A stretch of 64,000 bases of DNA from Rhodocyclales bacterium GT-UBC. GTDB taxonomy: Bacteria > Pseudomonadota > Gammaproteobacteria > Burkholderiales > Rhodocyclaceae. A program made the position numbers and the translations under genes. Within the stretch, counting starts at the first letter, position 1. The number at the start of each line of letters is the position of its first letter. The notes beneath the pieces were generated by a model. It did no database searches, was not told where the DNA came from, and saw only the letters and a program-made list of their open reading frames with translations. Location of the stretch: assembly GCA_003583745.1 (NCBI GenBank), contig QXPY01000017.1, positions 1 to 64,000 on the forward strand, in the 5' to 3' direction. This document shows positions 36,264-46,962 of this stretch, piece after piece.

Positions 36264-36930
36264 ACTTCGCATCGCGCTGCTGGCATTTGGCCTGCTGGCC
36301 GTGCTTTTTGTCGCCTTTCCGCAACTCGACCTGCTGGCCAGCGGCCTGTTCTACCGCGGTGACGGCCAGTGGGCACTGAACCGCGACGACCTCTGGCTGG
36401 CCATTCCCTACCGCGGCCTGCCGCGCCTCGGCCAGGGACTGCTGATCGGGCTGTTGCTGCTCTGGCTGCTCAGTTTCCTGCCGCGTTTTCCGAAACTGCG
36501 CCTGCGCCGGGCCACCTTCGGCTTCTTGCTGGCTGGCGCGCTGCTCGGCCCGGTTCTGCTGGTCGATGCGACACTGAAGGAACACTCGGGGCGGACACGT
36601 CCGGTCAACACCACCCATTTCGGCGGCAGCAAGCAATTCACCCCGGCCTTCATCCCGGCCGACCAGTGCCAGGCCAATTGCTCCTTCGTCAGCGGCCATG
36701 TCGCCACCGCCGCCTTCGTCATGGCTTTCGGCTGGCTTGGCGCCCCGGCCGTGCGCCGCCGTTGGTTGCTCGGCAGTTTGGTCTGTGGCGGCCTGTTCGC
36801 GCTGGTCCGCATGGTGCCCGGCGGACATTTCCTGTCCGATACCATTTTCGCCTGGTTCGCCACCTACTTCAGCCTGTGGGCGACCGAATGGCTGTTCCGC
36901 AAATTCGGCTGGCTGCCGCCGCTGAAATAA
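36244..36930 (+). CDS. PAP2-family phosphatase (LpxE/LpxF-like)
   Basis: 228 residues, about six membrane helices. All three PAP2 motifs are present: KEHSGRTRP (KX6RP), FVSGHVATAAF (SGH) and RMVPGGHFLSDT (RX5HX3D). Active side faces the periplasm. TTHFGGSKQF and the Cys pair in DQCQANCSF, between motifs 1 and 2, resemble Kdo/LpxE-type lipid phosphatases. Substrate may be lipid A phosphate or undecaprenyl diphosphate. It begins with GTG 20 bases inside the ArnT-like gene, completing a three-gene operon that ends before a convergent regulator gene. Confidence 0.83.
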   Translation: MVSRATELRIALLAFGLLAVLFVAFPQLDLLASGLFYRGDGQWALNRDDLWLAIPYRGLPRLGQGLLIGLLLLWLLSFLPRFPKLRLRRATFGFLLAGALLGPVLLVDATLKEHSGRTRPVNTTHFGGSKQFTPAFIPADQCQANCSFVSGHVATAAFVMAFGWLGAPAVRRRWLLGSLVCGGLFALVRMVPGGHFLSDTIFAWFATYFSLWATEWLFRKFGWLPPLK

Positions 36931-36943
36931 ACCCCGCGCCGGA

Positions 36944-38269
36944 TCAGGCGCGGATCAGGCCGTACTTCTTCAATTTGTCGTGCAGGGTCGTCCGGGCAAT
37001 CTTCAAGGCATCGGCCGTGCGGGCGATATTGCCTTCCTGCTTGGTGAATTCATTGGCGATCAGCACCCGCTCGTAGTTCTCGACCGCCTCGGTCAAGGAC
37101 TGGCTGGCCCCGCCCCCGGCCGGCGCGTTGTCGCGACTGATGCCCAGGGCATGGCAGTCGGCGGCATTGCGCAATTCGCGGATGTTGCCCGGCCAGTCCT
37201 GCGCCATCAGGCGGCGCAAGTAGTCGGAGGTCAGCGGCGGCGGCGGCCGGTTGTAGCGTTTGGCGGCTTGCAGCAGGAAGGCGTCGTAGAGCGCCGGAAT
37301 GTCTTCGCGCCGTTCGCGCAGCGGCGGCAGTTCGATCCGCACCACATTCAGCCGGTAGTAAAGGTCGGCCCGGAAGCGCCCCTGATCGGACAAGGCGCGC
37401 AGGTCTTCCTTGCTGGCGGCGATGACACGGCAGGAAACCGGGATCTGCTGGTTCGAGCCGAGACGTTCGATGACCCGCTCCTGCAGCACGCGCAGCAGCT
37501 TGATCTGCATGTTCATCGGCATCGACTCCAGCTCGTCGAGGAAAAGCGTGCCGCCGCTGGCATATTCGATCTTGCCGATGCGCCGCTTCTGGGCACCGGT
37601 AAAGGCGCCGGGCTCATGCCCGAACAACTCGCTGTCGAGCAAATTGTCCGCCATTCCGCCGCAGTTCAACGCAACATAGCTTTCCGTCTTGGCACCGGAC
37701 AAGTCGTGCAGGCAACGGGCGACCATTTCCTTGCCGGTACCGGTCTCGCCGAAAATCAACACATCGACCGCAGCACTCGCCACATCGAGGATCAACTGCC
37801 GGACCCGGGCCATCTGCGGCGAACGCCCGATCAGCCGGGCCTCGAGATCGTCGCGATGATCCAGGCGGCGGCGCAGGGCCTCGACCTCGAGCACCAGCTC
37901 CCGCTTCTCCAGCGCCCGACGGACGACATCGACCAGGTCGCTGGTCGAAAACGGCTTCTGCATGAAATCGTAGGCGCCGCTGCGCATCGCCTCGACCGCC
38001 AGGGTGACATCGCCGTGGCCGGTGATGATGATCACCGGCAGGTTGGGATCGAGCTGATTGACCCAGCGCAGCAGGCCCATGCCGTCCAAGCCCGGCAAGC
38101 GCATGTCGGTGACGACGATGCCCGGGTAATCTGCGCTGAGCAGACGCTGCCCCTCCTCGGCGCTACCGACAGACTGGACCGGGATACCGGCCAGTTGCAT
38201 GGCCTGTTCGCAACCGAGGCGAACATTGGGATCGTCTTCTATAAGCAACACGGATAGGGTCGGCTTCAT
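36944..38269 (-). CDS. Sigma54-dependent response regulator (DctD/AauR-like)
   Basis: 441 residues. Receiver domain with phospho-acceptor in VVTDMRLPGLDG near residue 55; AAA+ domain with Walker A GETGTGKE near 176, the sigma54-contact loop GAFTGA near 222 and Walker B GGTLFLDELESM; Fis-type helix-turn-helix at the end (GNIARTADALKIARTTLHDK). It activates -24/-12 promoters. DctD and AauR cannot be told apart by eye; the adjoining glutamate/aspartate-type transporter and asparaginase genes favour AauR. A matching promoter lies at 47915. Start overlaps the sensor gene (ATGA). Confidence 0.9.
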   Translation of the reverse strand: MKPTLSVLLIEDDPNVRLGCEQAMQLAGIPVQSVGSAEEGQRLLSADYPGIVVTDMRLPGLDGMGLLRWVNQLDPNLPVIIITGHGDVTLAVEAMRSGAYDFMQKPFSTSDLVDVVRRALEKRELVLEVEALRRRLDHRDDLEARLIGRSPQMARVRQLILDVASAAVDVLIFGETGTGKEMVARCLHDLSGAKTESYVALNCGGMADNLLDSELFGHEPGAFTGAQKRRIGKIEYASGGTLFLDELESMPMNMQIKLLRVLQERVIERLGSNQQIPVSCRVIAASKEDLRALSDQGRFRADLYYRLNVVRIELPPLRERREDIPALYDAFLLQAAKRYNRPPPPLTSDYLRRLMAQDWPGNIRELRNAADCHALGISRDNAPAGGGASQSLTEAVENYERVLIANEFTKQEGNIARTADALKIARTTLHDKLKKYGLIRA

Positions 38270-40224
38270 GCCTGTACCTTTTCGCTGGAAGGGGGGAAAG
38301 GAATGAACGGTGCAGCCGGCGGGCTGGCTGGAACCGGCGGCAGCAGCACGACAAAGCGGGCACCGCCGCCCGGCGCCGGCCCGGCCAGCAGGTCGCCGCC
38401 AAAGTCGCGCAGGATGTCGCGTGAAATGACCAAGCCGAGGCCCAGGCCTTCGCCCGGCTGTTTGGTGGTAAAAAAGGGCTCGAACAGGTGCTCCAGCGCC
38501 GTTTCGGTGAAACCGACCCCGCTGTCGGAAACCGCCAGCGCCAGCTTGCCGGAACTCGAATGATCGACGGAAAAGGATAGGCGCCGTACGGGCTCCTCGG
38601 CCATGGCGTCGATCGCGTTGCCGATCAGGTTGACCAGAACCTGTTGCAGACGATTCTGGTCGCACCAGGCGATCCACCGGCCAGCCTCGATGCCGCGCTC
38701 GACCGTCACCTGCTGCTTGCGCAGGCGTTGATCGAACAGGAAGAGCGCCGCGTCGACCGCCTGCGCCACGTCAACCGCCGCCGGCACGGCCGGCGACTTG
38801 CGGGCAAAAGTCTTGAGCGGCGTGATGATGCCGCCCATCTGCTCGGTAAGCTGGCCGACGATGCCGAGATTCTTCTCCGCCGTCGCCAGGTCGCCGCGAT
38901 GCATGAATTCCACGGCATTGGCCGACAAGGTACGGATCGCCCCCAGCGGCTGGCTCAACTCGTGCGTGATGCCGGTCGCCATCTGCCCGAGCACGGCCAA
39001 CTTGGCCGCCTGCACCAGTTCGTCCTGGGCGGCGCGCAAGGTTTGCTCGGCGCGCTGCCGCTCGACCACCTCGCGCTGCAGGCGCTCGACGGCCGTGGAC
39101 AGGTCGACGGTACGGGCCGCAACATTGCGCTCCAGTTCCTGGTTGGCCTTTTCCAGCATCGCCTGCGCCTCGCGCCGGCCGCGCGCCACCCGCCGCCGCT
39201 GCCCCATGTACAAGGCCCAGAGCAGCAGGCAGCCGACCGCCGCCATCGCCAGCGCCGCATGCGTCGACGCCTGGACATCGACCGAGCGCAAATCGGAAAA
39301 GACCAGGATACGCCAGGCCGTTCCCGGCAAATGCCGGCTCAAGGCAAGATAGGCCTTCTTGCTCTGGAAGGAACTGAGCGCATTGTTCGGTTGCCGGGCC
39401 ATGCGGACGACGGTGCCGAACTGGGCATCATCGACGGAAATATCGAGCGACTCGGCCCCCAGTCGCTGACCGGCAAACTGATCGCGGCTGATGCGATCCA
39501 GCATTTCCTGCGGCAGGCTTTGCAGCGTGGCATAACGCCACTCGGGCGGCGAGGCCAGCAACACGATGCCGTTGGCGTCGACAATCAGCGCCGGCGCCTC
39601 CTGCGACAGCCAGCGCCGCTCCAGTTCGCGCAGGCCGGATTTGACAACGGCCACGCCGATCACTTTCCATTCCTGGGTTTCATCGCGAATCGGCAGGGCA
39701 AAGAAATAGCCTGGTTCGTTGCGCACGGTATCCACCGCGTAGTGCCGCTCCGGCGTGCCGCTCACCGCACCGCGGAAGAACGGCATGTAGGACATATCCA
39801 TCCCCAGCATGTTGTCGGAAAAGATCCAGTCGCTGGAGGCCACCACCCGGCCGCCGGTATCGAGCACGAAGATGGCCGGGCCGCCGAGGTGATCGTTGAG
39901 CTTTTGCAGGAAATGATTGGCCGAAGCCTGCAAGACGTCCTGTTTGTCGGGCGGTGCCCGTAGCAGGGCACGAACGTCCGGGCTAAGCTCGACCGCACTG
40001 GGGATCGAGGCATGCCGGGTCACTTCGCTATCGATGGCGGCGGCGAGAATGTCGAGTTGGTGGCTGGCCTCATCCCGCAGATTGCTGAACCCCTGGCGCT
40101 CTGAAATCTTGAAGGTGAGCAGGCCGGTCAGGAGAAAAATCGCGACCACCAGCGCCACGCCCAGGGCGCGATGCGGCTTGGGCAAGCTGACCGGAGGGCT
40201 GGAACTGGATTCAGTCATGGGCAT
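38266..40224 (-). CDS. Sensor histidine kinase (DctB/AauS-like)
   Basis: 652 residues. Membrane helices at about 20-42 and 325-345 frame a large periplasmic double-Cache sensor, as in DctB. The cytoplasmic part has a coiled coil, the phospho-acceptor His in ITHELSQPLGAIRTLSANAV near 421, and an HATPase domain with QNRLQQVLVNLIGNAIDAM and EGLGLGLVISRDI. The ligand is likely a dicarboxylate or acidic amino acid by family. It is upstream of, and coupled to, the sigma54 regulator. Two ATGs, 40224 and 40218, are possible. Confidence 0.9.
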   Translation of the reverse strand: MPMTESSSSPPVSLPKPHRALGVALVVAIFLLTGLLTFKISERQGFSNLRDEASHQLDILAAAIDSEVTRHASIPSAVELSPDVRALLRAPPDKQDVLQASANHFLQKLNDHLGGPAIFVLDTGGRVVASSDWIFSDNMLGMDMSYMPFFRGAVSGTPERHYAVDTVRNEPGYFFALPIRDETQEWKVIGVAVVKSGLRELERRWLSQEAPALIVDANGIVLLASPPEWRYATLQSLPQEMLDRISRDQFAGQRLGAESLDISVDDAQFGTVVRMARQPNNALSSFQSKKAYLALSRHLPGTAWRILVFSDLRSVDVQASTHAALAMAAVGCLLLWALYMGQRRRVARGRREAQAMLEKANQELERNVAARTVDLSTAVERLQREVVERQRAEQTLRAAQDELVQAAKLAVLGQMATGITHELSQPLGAIRTLSANAVEFMHRGDLATAEKNLGIVGQLTEQMGGIITPLKTFARKSPAVPAAVDVAQAVDAALFLFDQRLRKQQVTVERGIEAGRWIAWCDQNRLQQVLVNLIGNAIDAMAEEPVRRLSFSVDHSSSGKLALAVSDSGVGFTETALEHLFEPFFTTKQPGEGLGLGLVISRDILRDFGGDLLAGPAPGGGARFVVLLPPVPASPPAAPFIPFPPSSEKVQA

Positions 40225-40287
40225 GCAGACAGGACAGGGCTTTCATTGTAACCGCAGGGCCTGACTGGCACCCGACGCAGCACGCCG

Positions 40288-40932
40288 TCAAGCACCGGCC
40301 ATGAAGGTGCGGATGCCCGAACCGACGAACTGCACGCCGATGCAAATCAACAGAAAGCCGGTCAGACGCGCCACCACGTTGATCCCTTCCGCCCCCAGGC
40401 GGCGCGAGACCCAGCGAGCCGAACGCAAGACGATCCAGATCAGCAGGCAGGTGGCGGCAATCTCGGCCACCGTCGCGGCATAGGCGGTAAATCGGCGCAA
40501 GCCGCCGGACAACTCGGCAATTTCCGAGGAAATCCCGATCACCGTCGCCAGCGCCCCCGGCCCGGCAATGCCCGGCATGGCCAGTGGAAAGAAGGCGAAG
40601 CTGCCGCTGCCGCCGACCAGCGCGGCATCGCTGGTGCCGAACAGCATCCGGTAACCGATCAGGGCGACGGTCAGGCCACCGGCGATACGCAGGGCGCCGA
40701 AGGAAATACCGAATGCCTCGAGGACAAAAACGCCGGAGAACAACCCGACGGCAAGCAACAAGAAGCCGTAGAAGCAGGCCCGCCGGGCCTCGCGCGAAGC
40801 CACCCCGGCATCGAGATCGGCCGCCAGGGTAAGAAAGACCGGAATCTTGGACAAGGGATTGGTAATCGTCGCCAAGCTGACAAAACCGCCCAAAAAGAAA
40901 CTGAGCAGCAAGCGATTCAAACTGTCATCCAT
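40288..40932 (-). CDS. MarC/YchE family membrane protein
   Basis: 214 residues, six membrane helices. FVSLATITNPLSKIPVFLTL at the start and FFPLAMPGIAGPGALATVIG in the middle are the MarC/NAAT family repeats. Despite the name, MarC proteins are not proven resistance determinants; E. coli YchE has been linked to neutral amino acid transport, which suits this cluster. It follows the second binding-protein gene by 24 bases and may be the last gene of the amino-acid operon. Confidence 0.88.
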   Translation of the reverse strand: MDDSLNRLLLSFFLGGFVSLATITNPLSKIPVFLTLAADLDAGVASREARRACFYGFLLLAVGLFSGVFVLEAFGISFGALRIAGGLTVALIGYRMLFGTSDAALVGGSGSFAFFPLAMPGIAGPGALATVIGISSEIAELSGGLRRFTAYAATVAEIAATCLLIWIVLRSARWVSRRLGAEGINVVARLTGFLLICIGVQFVGSGIRTFMAGA

Positions 40933-40956
40933 GTAGCACTTCTCCAGAAAGCCGGT

Positions 40957-41850
40957 CTAGTCCGGCGCCCAATCGCTCGGATAGCGGAAGGAATTGCGCA
41001 ACAGCCGTCCAATCGGCCAGCGCAGGTTGATGCCGTTCGGGGGAATCGGACGCTCGAACCACTGGCGGTAAATCGTCTCGACCTCGCCATCGAGGATCAG
41101 GCGCTTCATTTCCCGATCGACCAGGGCCTTCAACTCGGGGTCGTCACGGGAAAACATGATGGCCAACGCCTCGACCCGATAGGTTTCATCCAGGATGCGA
41201 TAGCGTTCGGGGTCGGGAGCGGCTGCACGCAGGCTGGCGAGCAGGATGTCGTCCATCATGAAGGCATCGGCTTTGCCGGCCGCCAGCATGGCAAAGGCGG
41301 CGGCATGATCGGGCGCGATTTCCAGGCGGGACTGCAGATTCAACTGGCGGAACAGGGTCTCCGCCGTGGTACCTCGCGTCGTCACTACCACGGCTCGATG
41401 CAGGTCGATATGCCCCTTGATCGGTGAATCGGCTCGCACCATGAAACGCGCCGCGGTCAGGAAGTGAGGCACGGTGAAAGCGACGCGGGCCCGGCGTTCG
41501 GCGTTATTGGTGGTGCTGCCGCACTCCAGGTCGACCTGGCCGTTGACCACGGCATCGAGGCGATTGGCGGAAGTCACCAGACGCATTTCCGTTTTCATTT
41601 CCCGCTTGAGTTGCTTGCCGATAGCGCCGACCAGACGCCGGCACAAGTCGATGCTGTAGCCGACCGGACGCTTGCTTTCATCGAGATAGGAAAAAGGAAT
41701 CGATGATTCCCGGTAACCAATGACCACGGTGCCGGTTCGCGCCATGCGCTGCAAGCTGGTCTCGGCGGCCTGGGCCGATTGCGCCGGGAGACCGGCAATC
41801 AGCACGCCGAATGCGGCGGCCAGGGCAAACAGGGTTCTGGACAGGGACAT
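40957..41850 (-). CDS. Periplasmic amino-acid-binding protein, family 3 (second copy)
   Basis: 297 residues: signal peptide ending QSAQA, then a two-lobed family-3 domain. VIGYRESSIPFSYLDESKRP, LECGSTTNNAERRARVAFTV and WFERPIPPNGINL closely parallel the binding protein at 46963, so the two are paralogs. The gene starts three bases after the chemoreceptor stop with no clear ribosome site, which points to translational coupling with the receptor. It may deliver the ligand to the receptor, or widen the transporter's range. Amino acid specificity is probably Glu/Asp-like by paralogy. Confidence 0.9.
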   Translation of the reverse strand: MSLSRTLFALAAAFGVLIAGLPAQSAQAAETSLQRMARTGTVVIGYRESSIPFSYLDESKRPVGYSIDLCRRLVGAIGKQLKREMKTEMRLVTSANRLDAVVNGQVDLECGSTTNNAERRARVAFTVPHFLTAARFMVRADSPIKGHIDLHRAVVVTTRGTTAETLFRQLNLQSRLEIAPDHAAAFAMLAAGKADAFMMDDILLASLRAAAPDPERYRILDETYRVEALAIMFSRDDPELKALVDREMKRLILDGEVETIYRQWFERPIPPNGINLRWPIGRLLRNSFRYPSDWAPD

Positions 41851-41853
41851 GAT

Positions 41854-43494
41854 TCAAGCGGTGCGAAAACGGGAAATACCGGACTCAAGCGAGGCCGCCA
41901 GGCGATTCAGGTCATTCACGGTCGACGTCATCAAGGCGCTGGCCCGCGCATTCTCGTGGATCATGCGTACCACGCCCTCGATCCGATTGGCGATTTCGCG
42001 GCTGCCATCCGATTGCTGGCGCAGGCTGGACGAAACCTCTTCGATCACCGCCGCGACCTGCTGGTTGCTGCTGGCGATGGCACCGATCGACTCGCCCGCC
42101 TGGCAGGCCATCTGCAGACCATCATCGACCCTTCCGACCGAACGCTGCATCTGCTCCGCCATCGAGCGCGAGCCGTTCTGGATGGCACTGACCATGGCGG
42201 CAATCTCGCTGGCCGAGGCGGTCGTCTTTTCCGCCAACTTGCGCACCTCGTCCGCCACGACGGCAAAGCCGCGGCCGCTCTCGCCGGCCCGCGCCGCTTC
42301 GATGGCGGCGTTAAGCGCCAGCAGGTTGGTCTGGTCGGCCAGATCGTGGATCACCGAGGTGATCGCCGAAATCTGCTCCGACTCCCGGCCCAGGTTTTCC
42401 GCCGTGGTCGCCGACTCGCTCACCAGTCCGGCGATACGGCGAATTTCCTCGACCATGGCAAGAATCTTCCGGTTACCGCCATCGGCGTCGCGCCCGGCCT
42501 GGCCGGACAATTGCTGTGCATCCTGCCCGAGGCGGGCAATATGGCTGATCCGCGACGACATCTCCTGCAAGGTTTCGGCCATTGCCGTCGTCGCCTGGGA
42601 CTGGGTTTCCGAGCCGCCGCGCACCTCGGCCGCGGCGCCGGACAAGGCACCGACGGCATGTTTGAGTTGAGCCGCCTCCTGGCGGATGGCGCCAAGCGTG
42701 GCGGCCAGCGAGCTGGTCATGGCGAGCGCGGCACCCTGGACACGAACGATCTCGGCACACCCGTCCGGCTCGATGCGGGCAGTCAAATCGCCGGCCGCCA
42801 GATTCTCCATCAAGCGCGCGGTTGCCTGCAGCGGCTTTCTGACGCTGCTGGTCAGGACGTAGCCCAGCACGCCGGCAATCGCGGCGGCAAGGAGCGCCAG
42901 CAGCAAGGCGAAGCGACTCGTCCGGGCCGATTCGGCGACAATATCGTTGGCCCGCTCGCGACTCTGTGCCTGCACCAGTTGGCGCAATTGATCGATACTG
43001 GCATCGAGCGCCCGCATTGGTGGTGCCGCATCCTGTTGCAGGATGCCCATGGCGACAGCCGAGAGGAACTGCATGGCTTCGGCCATCGCCTTGTCCTGTG
43101 CGGCAAATGCCTTGGCCGACTGATCGGCGATACGCCCGATGATTTGGCGCTCTTCCGGCTCGCCCTGCTCGGCGGCGATTTTTTCCAGGCTGGCGAGGGC
43201 GGCGGCAAAACGGCTTTTTTCCTTGCCATAGCGCTCGGCCTCGCCCTTCATCACTTCGCCATCGGTAAAGATGATGTTGTTGCGCACGCCTTCGCGCATC
43301 CGGGCATAGGCGTAGGCCAATTCAGCAATTTGCTGCTCCTTGGCCAGGGACACGGTGGCGATGCGCCCGGCGGCGGCATCGACCCGACTCAGGCTGAAGG
43401 TGGTCCAGGCGGCGACCACCACGAACAGCCCGACGATCACGGTAAAGGCAAGGGCCAGTTGCTGGCCGATGCCGAGGCGGAATAGCGTTTTCAT
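41854..43494 (-). CDS. Methyl-accepting chemotaxis protein with a four-helix-bundle sensor
   Basis: 546 residues. Membrane helices at about 11-31 and 198-218 enclose a roughly 165-residue helical periplasmic domain of the 4HB_MCP type; HAMP follows ([20 protein letters not shown]), then the signalling domain with [20 protein letters not shown] at the tip. 4HB sensors often recognise a loaded binding protein, and the next gene, three bases away, encodes one. No CheR-docking pentapeptide at the C-terminus. It stands in the middle of an acidic amino-acid uptake operon, suggesting taxis towards those amino acids. Confidence 0.9.
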   Translation of the reverse strand: MKTLFRLGIGQQLALAFTVIVGLFVVVAAWTTFSLSRVDAAAGRIATVSLAKEQQIAELAYAYARMREGVRNNIIFTDGEVMKGEAERYGKEKSRFAAALASLEKIAAEQGEPEERQIIGRIADQSAKAFAAQDKAMAEAMQFLSAVAMGILQQDAAPPMRALDASIDQLRQLVQAQSRERANDIVAESARTSRFALLLALLAAAIAGVLGYVLTSSVRKPLQATARLMENLAAGDLTARIEPDGCAEIVRVQGAALAMTSSLAATLGAIRQEAAQLKHAVGALSGAAAEVRGGSETQSQATTAMAETLQEMSSRISHIARLGQDAQQLSGQAGRDADGGNRKILAMVEEIRRIAGLVSESATTAENLGRESEQISAITSVIHDLADQTNLLALNAAIEAARAGESGRGFAVVADEVRKLAEKTTASASEIAAMVSAIQNGSRSMAEQMQRSVGRVDDGLQMACQAGESIGAIASSNQQVAAVIEEVSSSLRQQSDGSREIANRIEGVVRMIHENARASALMTSTVNDLNRLAASLESGISRFRTA

Positions 43495-43536
43495 TCGCTT
43501 GCAGTATCCAGGGTGAATGAGCGCGCCCGGTTCTCC

Positions 43537-43576
43537 GCCCGCCGCCTCCCAACAGGCGGGACACAGTCGGGAGGCG
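43537..43576 (-). other. Intercistronic hairpins between the transporter ATPase and chemoreceptor genes
   Basis: CGCCTCCC (43543-43550) can pair with GGGAGGCG (43569-43576), or CCCGCC (43537-43542) with GGCGGG (43555-43560). No T run follows. These mutually exclusive stems may reduce or stabilise the message between the two genes. Confidence 0.4.
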
Positions 43577-43583
43577 CAGGGTT

Positions 43584-44312
43584 TTAGTGGTGCAGGATCT
43601 TGGCCAGGAACTGCCGCGCACGCTCGGAACGCGGATTGGCAAAGAAGGCTTCCTTGTCGTCATCCTCGACGATGCGCCCCTGGTCCATGAAGATGACGCG
43701 ATTGGCGACGCGGCGGGCAAAGCCCATTTCATGCGTGACGCACATCATGGTCATGCCTTCCTTGGCCAGTTCGGTCATGACGTCGAGCACTTCGTTGACC
43801 ATTTCCGGGTCGAGCGCCGAGGTCGGCTCGTCGAACAGCATGCAGATCGGGTCCATGGCCAGCGCCCGGGCAATCGCCACGCGCTGCTGCTGGCCGCCGG
43901 AAAGCTGGCCGGGAAACTTGTGGGCATGCGCCTTGAGACCGACGCGATCGAGCAACTTCAGGCCCTTTTCGACCGCTTCGTCCTGATTGCGACCGAGCAC
44001 CTTGACCTGGGCGATGGCCAGGTTCTGGGTGATGCTCATATGCGGGAACAGTTCAAAGTTCTGGAACACCATGCCGACGCGGGCGCGCAGTTTCGACAGG
44101 TTGGTCTTCGGATCGCCGACCGAGGTGCCATCGACGGTGATGATCCCCGACTGGAACGGCTCCAGGCCATTGACGCACTTGATCAGCGTCGACTTGCCCG
44201 AACCGGACGGGCCGCAGACGACGATCACCTCGCCCTTGGCAACGCTGGTGGTGCAATCGGTGAGAACCTGGAAGCTGCCGTAATGCTTGCTGACGTTTTC
44301 AATCTTGATCAT
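43584..44312 (-). CDS. gltL: Glutamate/aspartate ABC transporter ATP-binding protein
   Basis: 242 residues, polar amino-acid transporter ATPase. Walker [20 protein letters not shown]-loop [16 protein letters not shown], signature [14 protein letters not shown], Walker [19 protein letters not shown] and [20 protein letters not shown] are complete and closest to GltL/AatP. It drives the two permeases encoded just before it (24-base gap). Pseudomonas-style name would be aatP. Confidence 0.93.
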   Translation of the reverse strand: MIKIENVSKHYGSFQVLTDCTTSVAKGEVIVVCGPSGSGKSTLIKCVNGLEPFQSGIITVDGTSVGDPKTNLSKLRARVGMVFQNFELFPHMSITQNLAIAQVKVLGRNQDEAVEKGLKLLDRVGLKAHAHKFPGQLSGGQQQRVAIARALAMDPICMLFDEPTSALDPEMVNEVLDVMTELAKEGMTMMCVTHEMGFARRVANRVIFMDQGRIVEDDDKEAFFANPRSERARQFLAKILHH

Positions 44313-44336
44313 GGAAATTCTCCTTCAGGCTGGCGC

Positions 44337-45017
44337 TCAGGCCGGGGTGTATTTTTTCTGCAGACGCTTCACCAGTTGCGAGGCGGAGAAGCAGATGACG
44401 AAATAGACGAGGCCGGCAAAAAGCAGCATTTCAACCAGACGGCCGTCACGGTCGCCAACCTTGTAGGCGGCACCGAAGAAGTCGGCCAGCGCCGAGACGT
44501 AAACCAGCGAAGTATCCTGGAACAGGATGATCCCTTGGGTCAGCAGCAGCGGCACCATGTTGCGGAAGGCCTGCGGCAGGATGACCAGGCGCATCGCCTG
44601 CATGTAGGTCATGCCCAGCGCCGAGGCGGCGGAAATTTGCCCCTTCGGCACGCTCTGGATACCGGCCCGGATGATTTCCGAGTAGTAGGCCGACTCGAAC
44701 AGCGCAAAACCCGCCATCGCCGAAGACAGACGCAGGTCGGTCCCCTTCGGGATGTTGAACAGCTGCCCAACAAATTCCGGCACGATCAGGAAGAACCAGA
44801 GCAGTACCATGACCAGCGGCACGGCGCGGAACAGGTTCACATAGCCGGCGGCAAACCAGGACAACGGCTTGATCGACGACAAACGCATCATGGCGAGCAG
44901 GGTGCCCCAGATGATGCCGATGACCACCGCCTGCGCGGTAATCTGAACCGTGATGCGCATCCCGTCGAGCAGGAAAGGCAGCGCACCGGGAATGGAAGAC
45001 CAGTCGAATTCGTACAT
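44337..45017 (-). CDS. gltK: Glutamate/aspartate ABC transporter permease 2
   Basis: 226 residues, about five membrane helices. The EAA loop, [20 protein letters not shown], which contacts the ATPase, is well preserved, as is [19 protein letters not shown] of the HisMQ family. The ATG at 45017 gives the GltK N-terminus ([20 protein letters not shown]); it lies one base after the stop of permease 1. Equivalent to AatM. Confidence 0.92.
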   Translation of the reverse strand: MYEFDWSSIPGALPFLLDGMRITVQITAQAVVIGIIWGTLLAMMRLSSIKPLSWFAAGYVNLFRAVPLVMVLLWFFLIVPEFVGQLFNIPKGTDLRLSSAMAGFALFESAYYSEIIRAGIQSVPKGQISAASALGMTYMQAMRLVILPQAFRNMVPLLLTQGIILFQDTSLVYVSALADFFGAAYKVGDRDGRLVEMLLFAGLVYFVICFSASQLVKRLQKKYTPA

Positions 45018-45018
45018 G

Positions 45019-45756
45019 TCACTTTCCTCCGATATAGCCCGGCACCGCGATGCGCTTTTCAAACTTGTGCATCAGGGTCATGACGGTCACATTGATGATG
45101 ATGTAGGAGATGGTCACCGCGATGAAGGACTCGAAAGGCTGGGCGGTGTAATCGACCAGCTGGCGGCCCTGGGCGGCCAGTTCGAGCAAGCCGATGGTGG
45201 AACAGACGGCGGAATTCTTGAAGATGTTCAGGAACTCGGAGGTCAACGGCGGCACGACCAGACGGAAAGCCATCGGCAGCATGACGAAGCGGTAGGTCTG
45301 CGGCAAGGTGAAACCGAGCGCCAGGCCGGCGTTCTTCTGCCCCTTGGGCAAGGAATTGATCCCGGCCCGCACCTGCTCGGCCACCCGCGCACTGGTAAAC
45401 AAACCCAGGCATACCATGGAAGCGAGGAACTGCTGCAACACCGGATTCGACTGCTTGTAGGCATTGCCGATACTGGCCGGCAGCAGTTCGGGCAGCACGA
45501 AATACCAGATGAACAGCTGCACCAGCAGCGGAACGTTGCGGAACATCTCGACATAGGCGGTGGCCAGTCCGGCCAGCACCTTGTTCGGCACGGTACGCAA
45601 CACACCGACCAGCGCGCCGAGCAGCAGTGCGATCAACCACGCACTGAGCGACAGCCCGATGGTCATTTTGAAGCCGGCAAACATCCAGCCCAGATAGGTG
45701 TCGTCGCCTGTCGCGCTCGGCTGCAGGAAGACGCCCCAATTCCATTGATAGCCCAT
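45019..45756 (-). CDS. gltJ: Glutamate/aspartate ABC transporter permease 1
   Basis: 245 residues of the HisMQ family, about five membrane helices, with [20 protein letters not shown] and the EAA loop [20 protein letters not shown]. The N-terminus [20 protein letters not shown] with [13 protein letters not shown] matches GltJ/AatQ. AAGGGG stands eight bases before the ATG. It follows the asparaginase gene by 80 bases. Confidence 0.92.
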   Translation of the reverse strand: MGYQWNWGVFLQPSATGDDTYLGWMFAGFKMTIGLSLSAWLIALLLGALVGVLRTVPNKVLAGLATAYVEMFRNVPLLVQLFIWYFVLPELLPASIGNAYKQSNPVLQQFLASMVCLGLFTSARVAEQVRAGINSLPKGQKNAGLALGFTLPQTYRFVMLPMAFRLVVPPLTSEFLNIFKNSAVCSTIGLLELAAQGRQLVDYTAQPFESFIAVTISYIIINVTVMTLMHKFEKRIAVPGYIGGK

Positions 45757-45836
45757 TGTTATTACCCCTTTGGATTGCGGTTTGGCTAACCGGACATGCC
45801 CGCCTGGGCAGGCATGTCGCCCTCTTCAACGCAAAC

Positions 45837-46949
<1,113 letters not shown>

Positions 46950-46962
46950 TCGTGATCGATGA

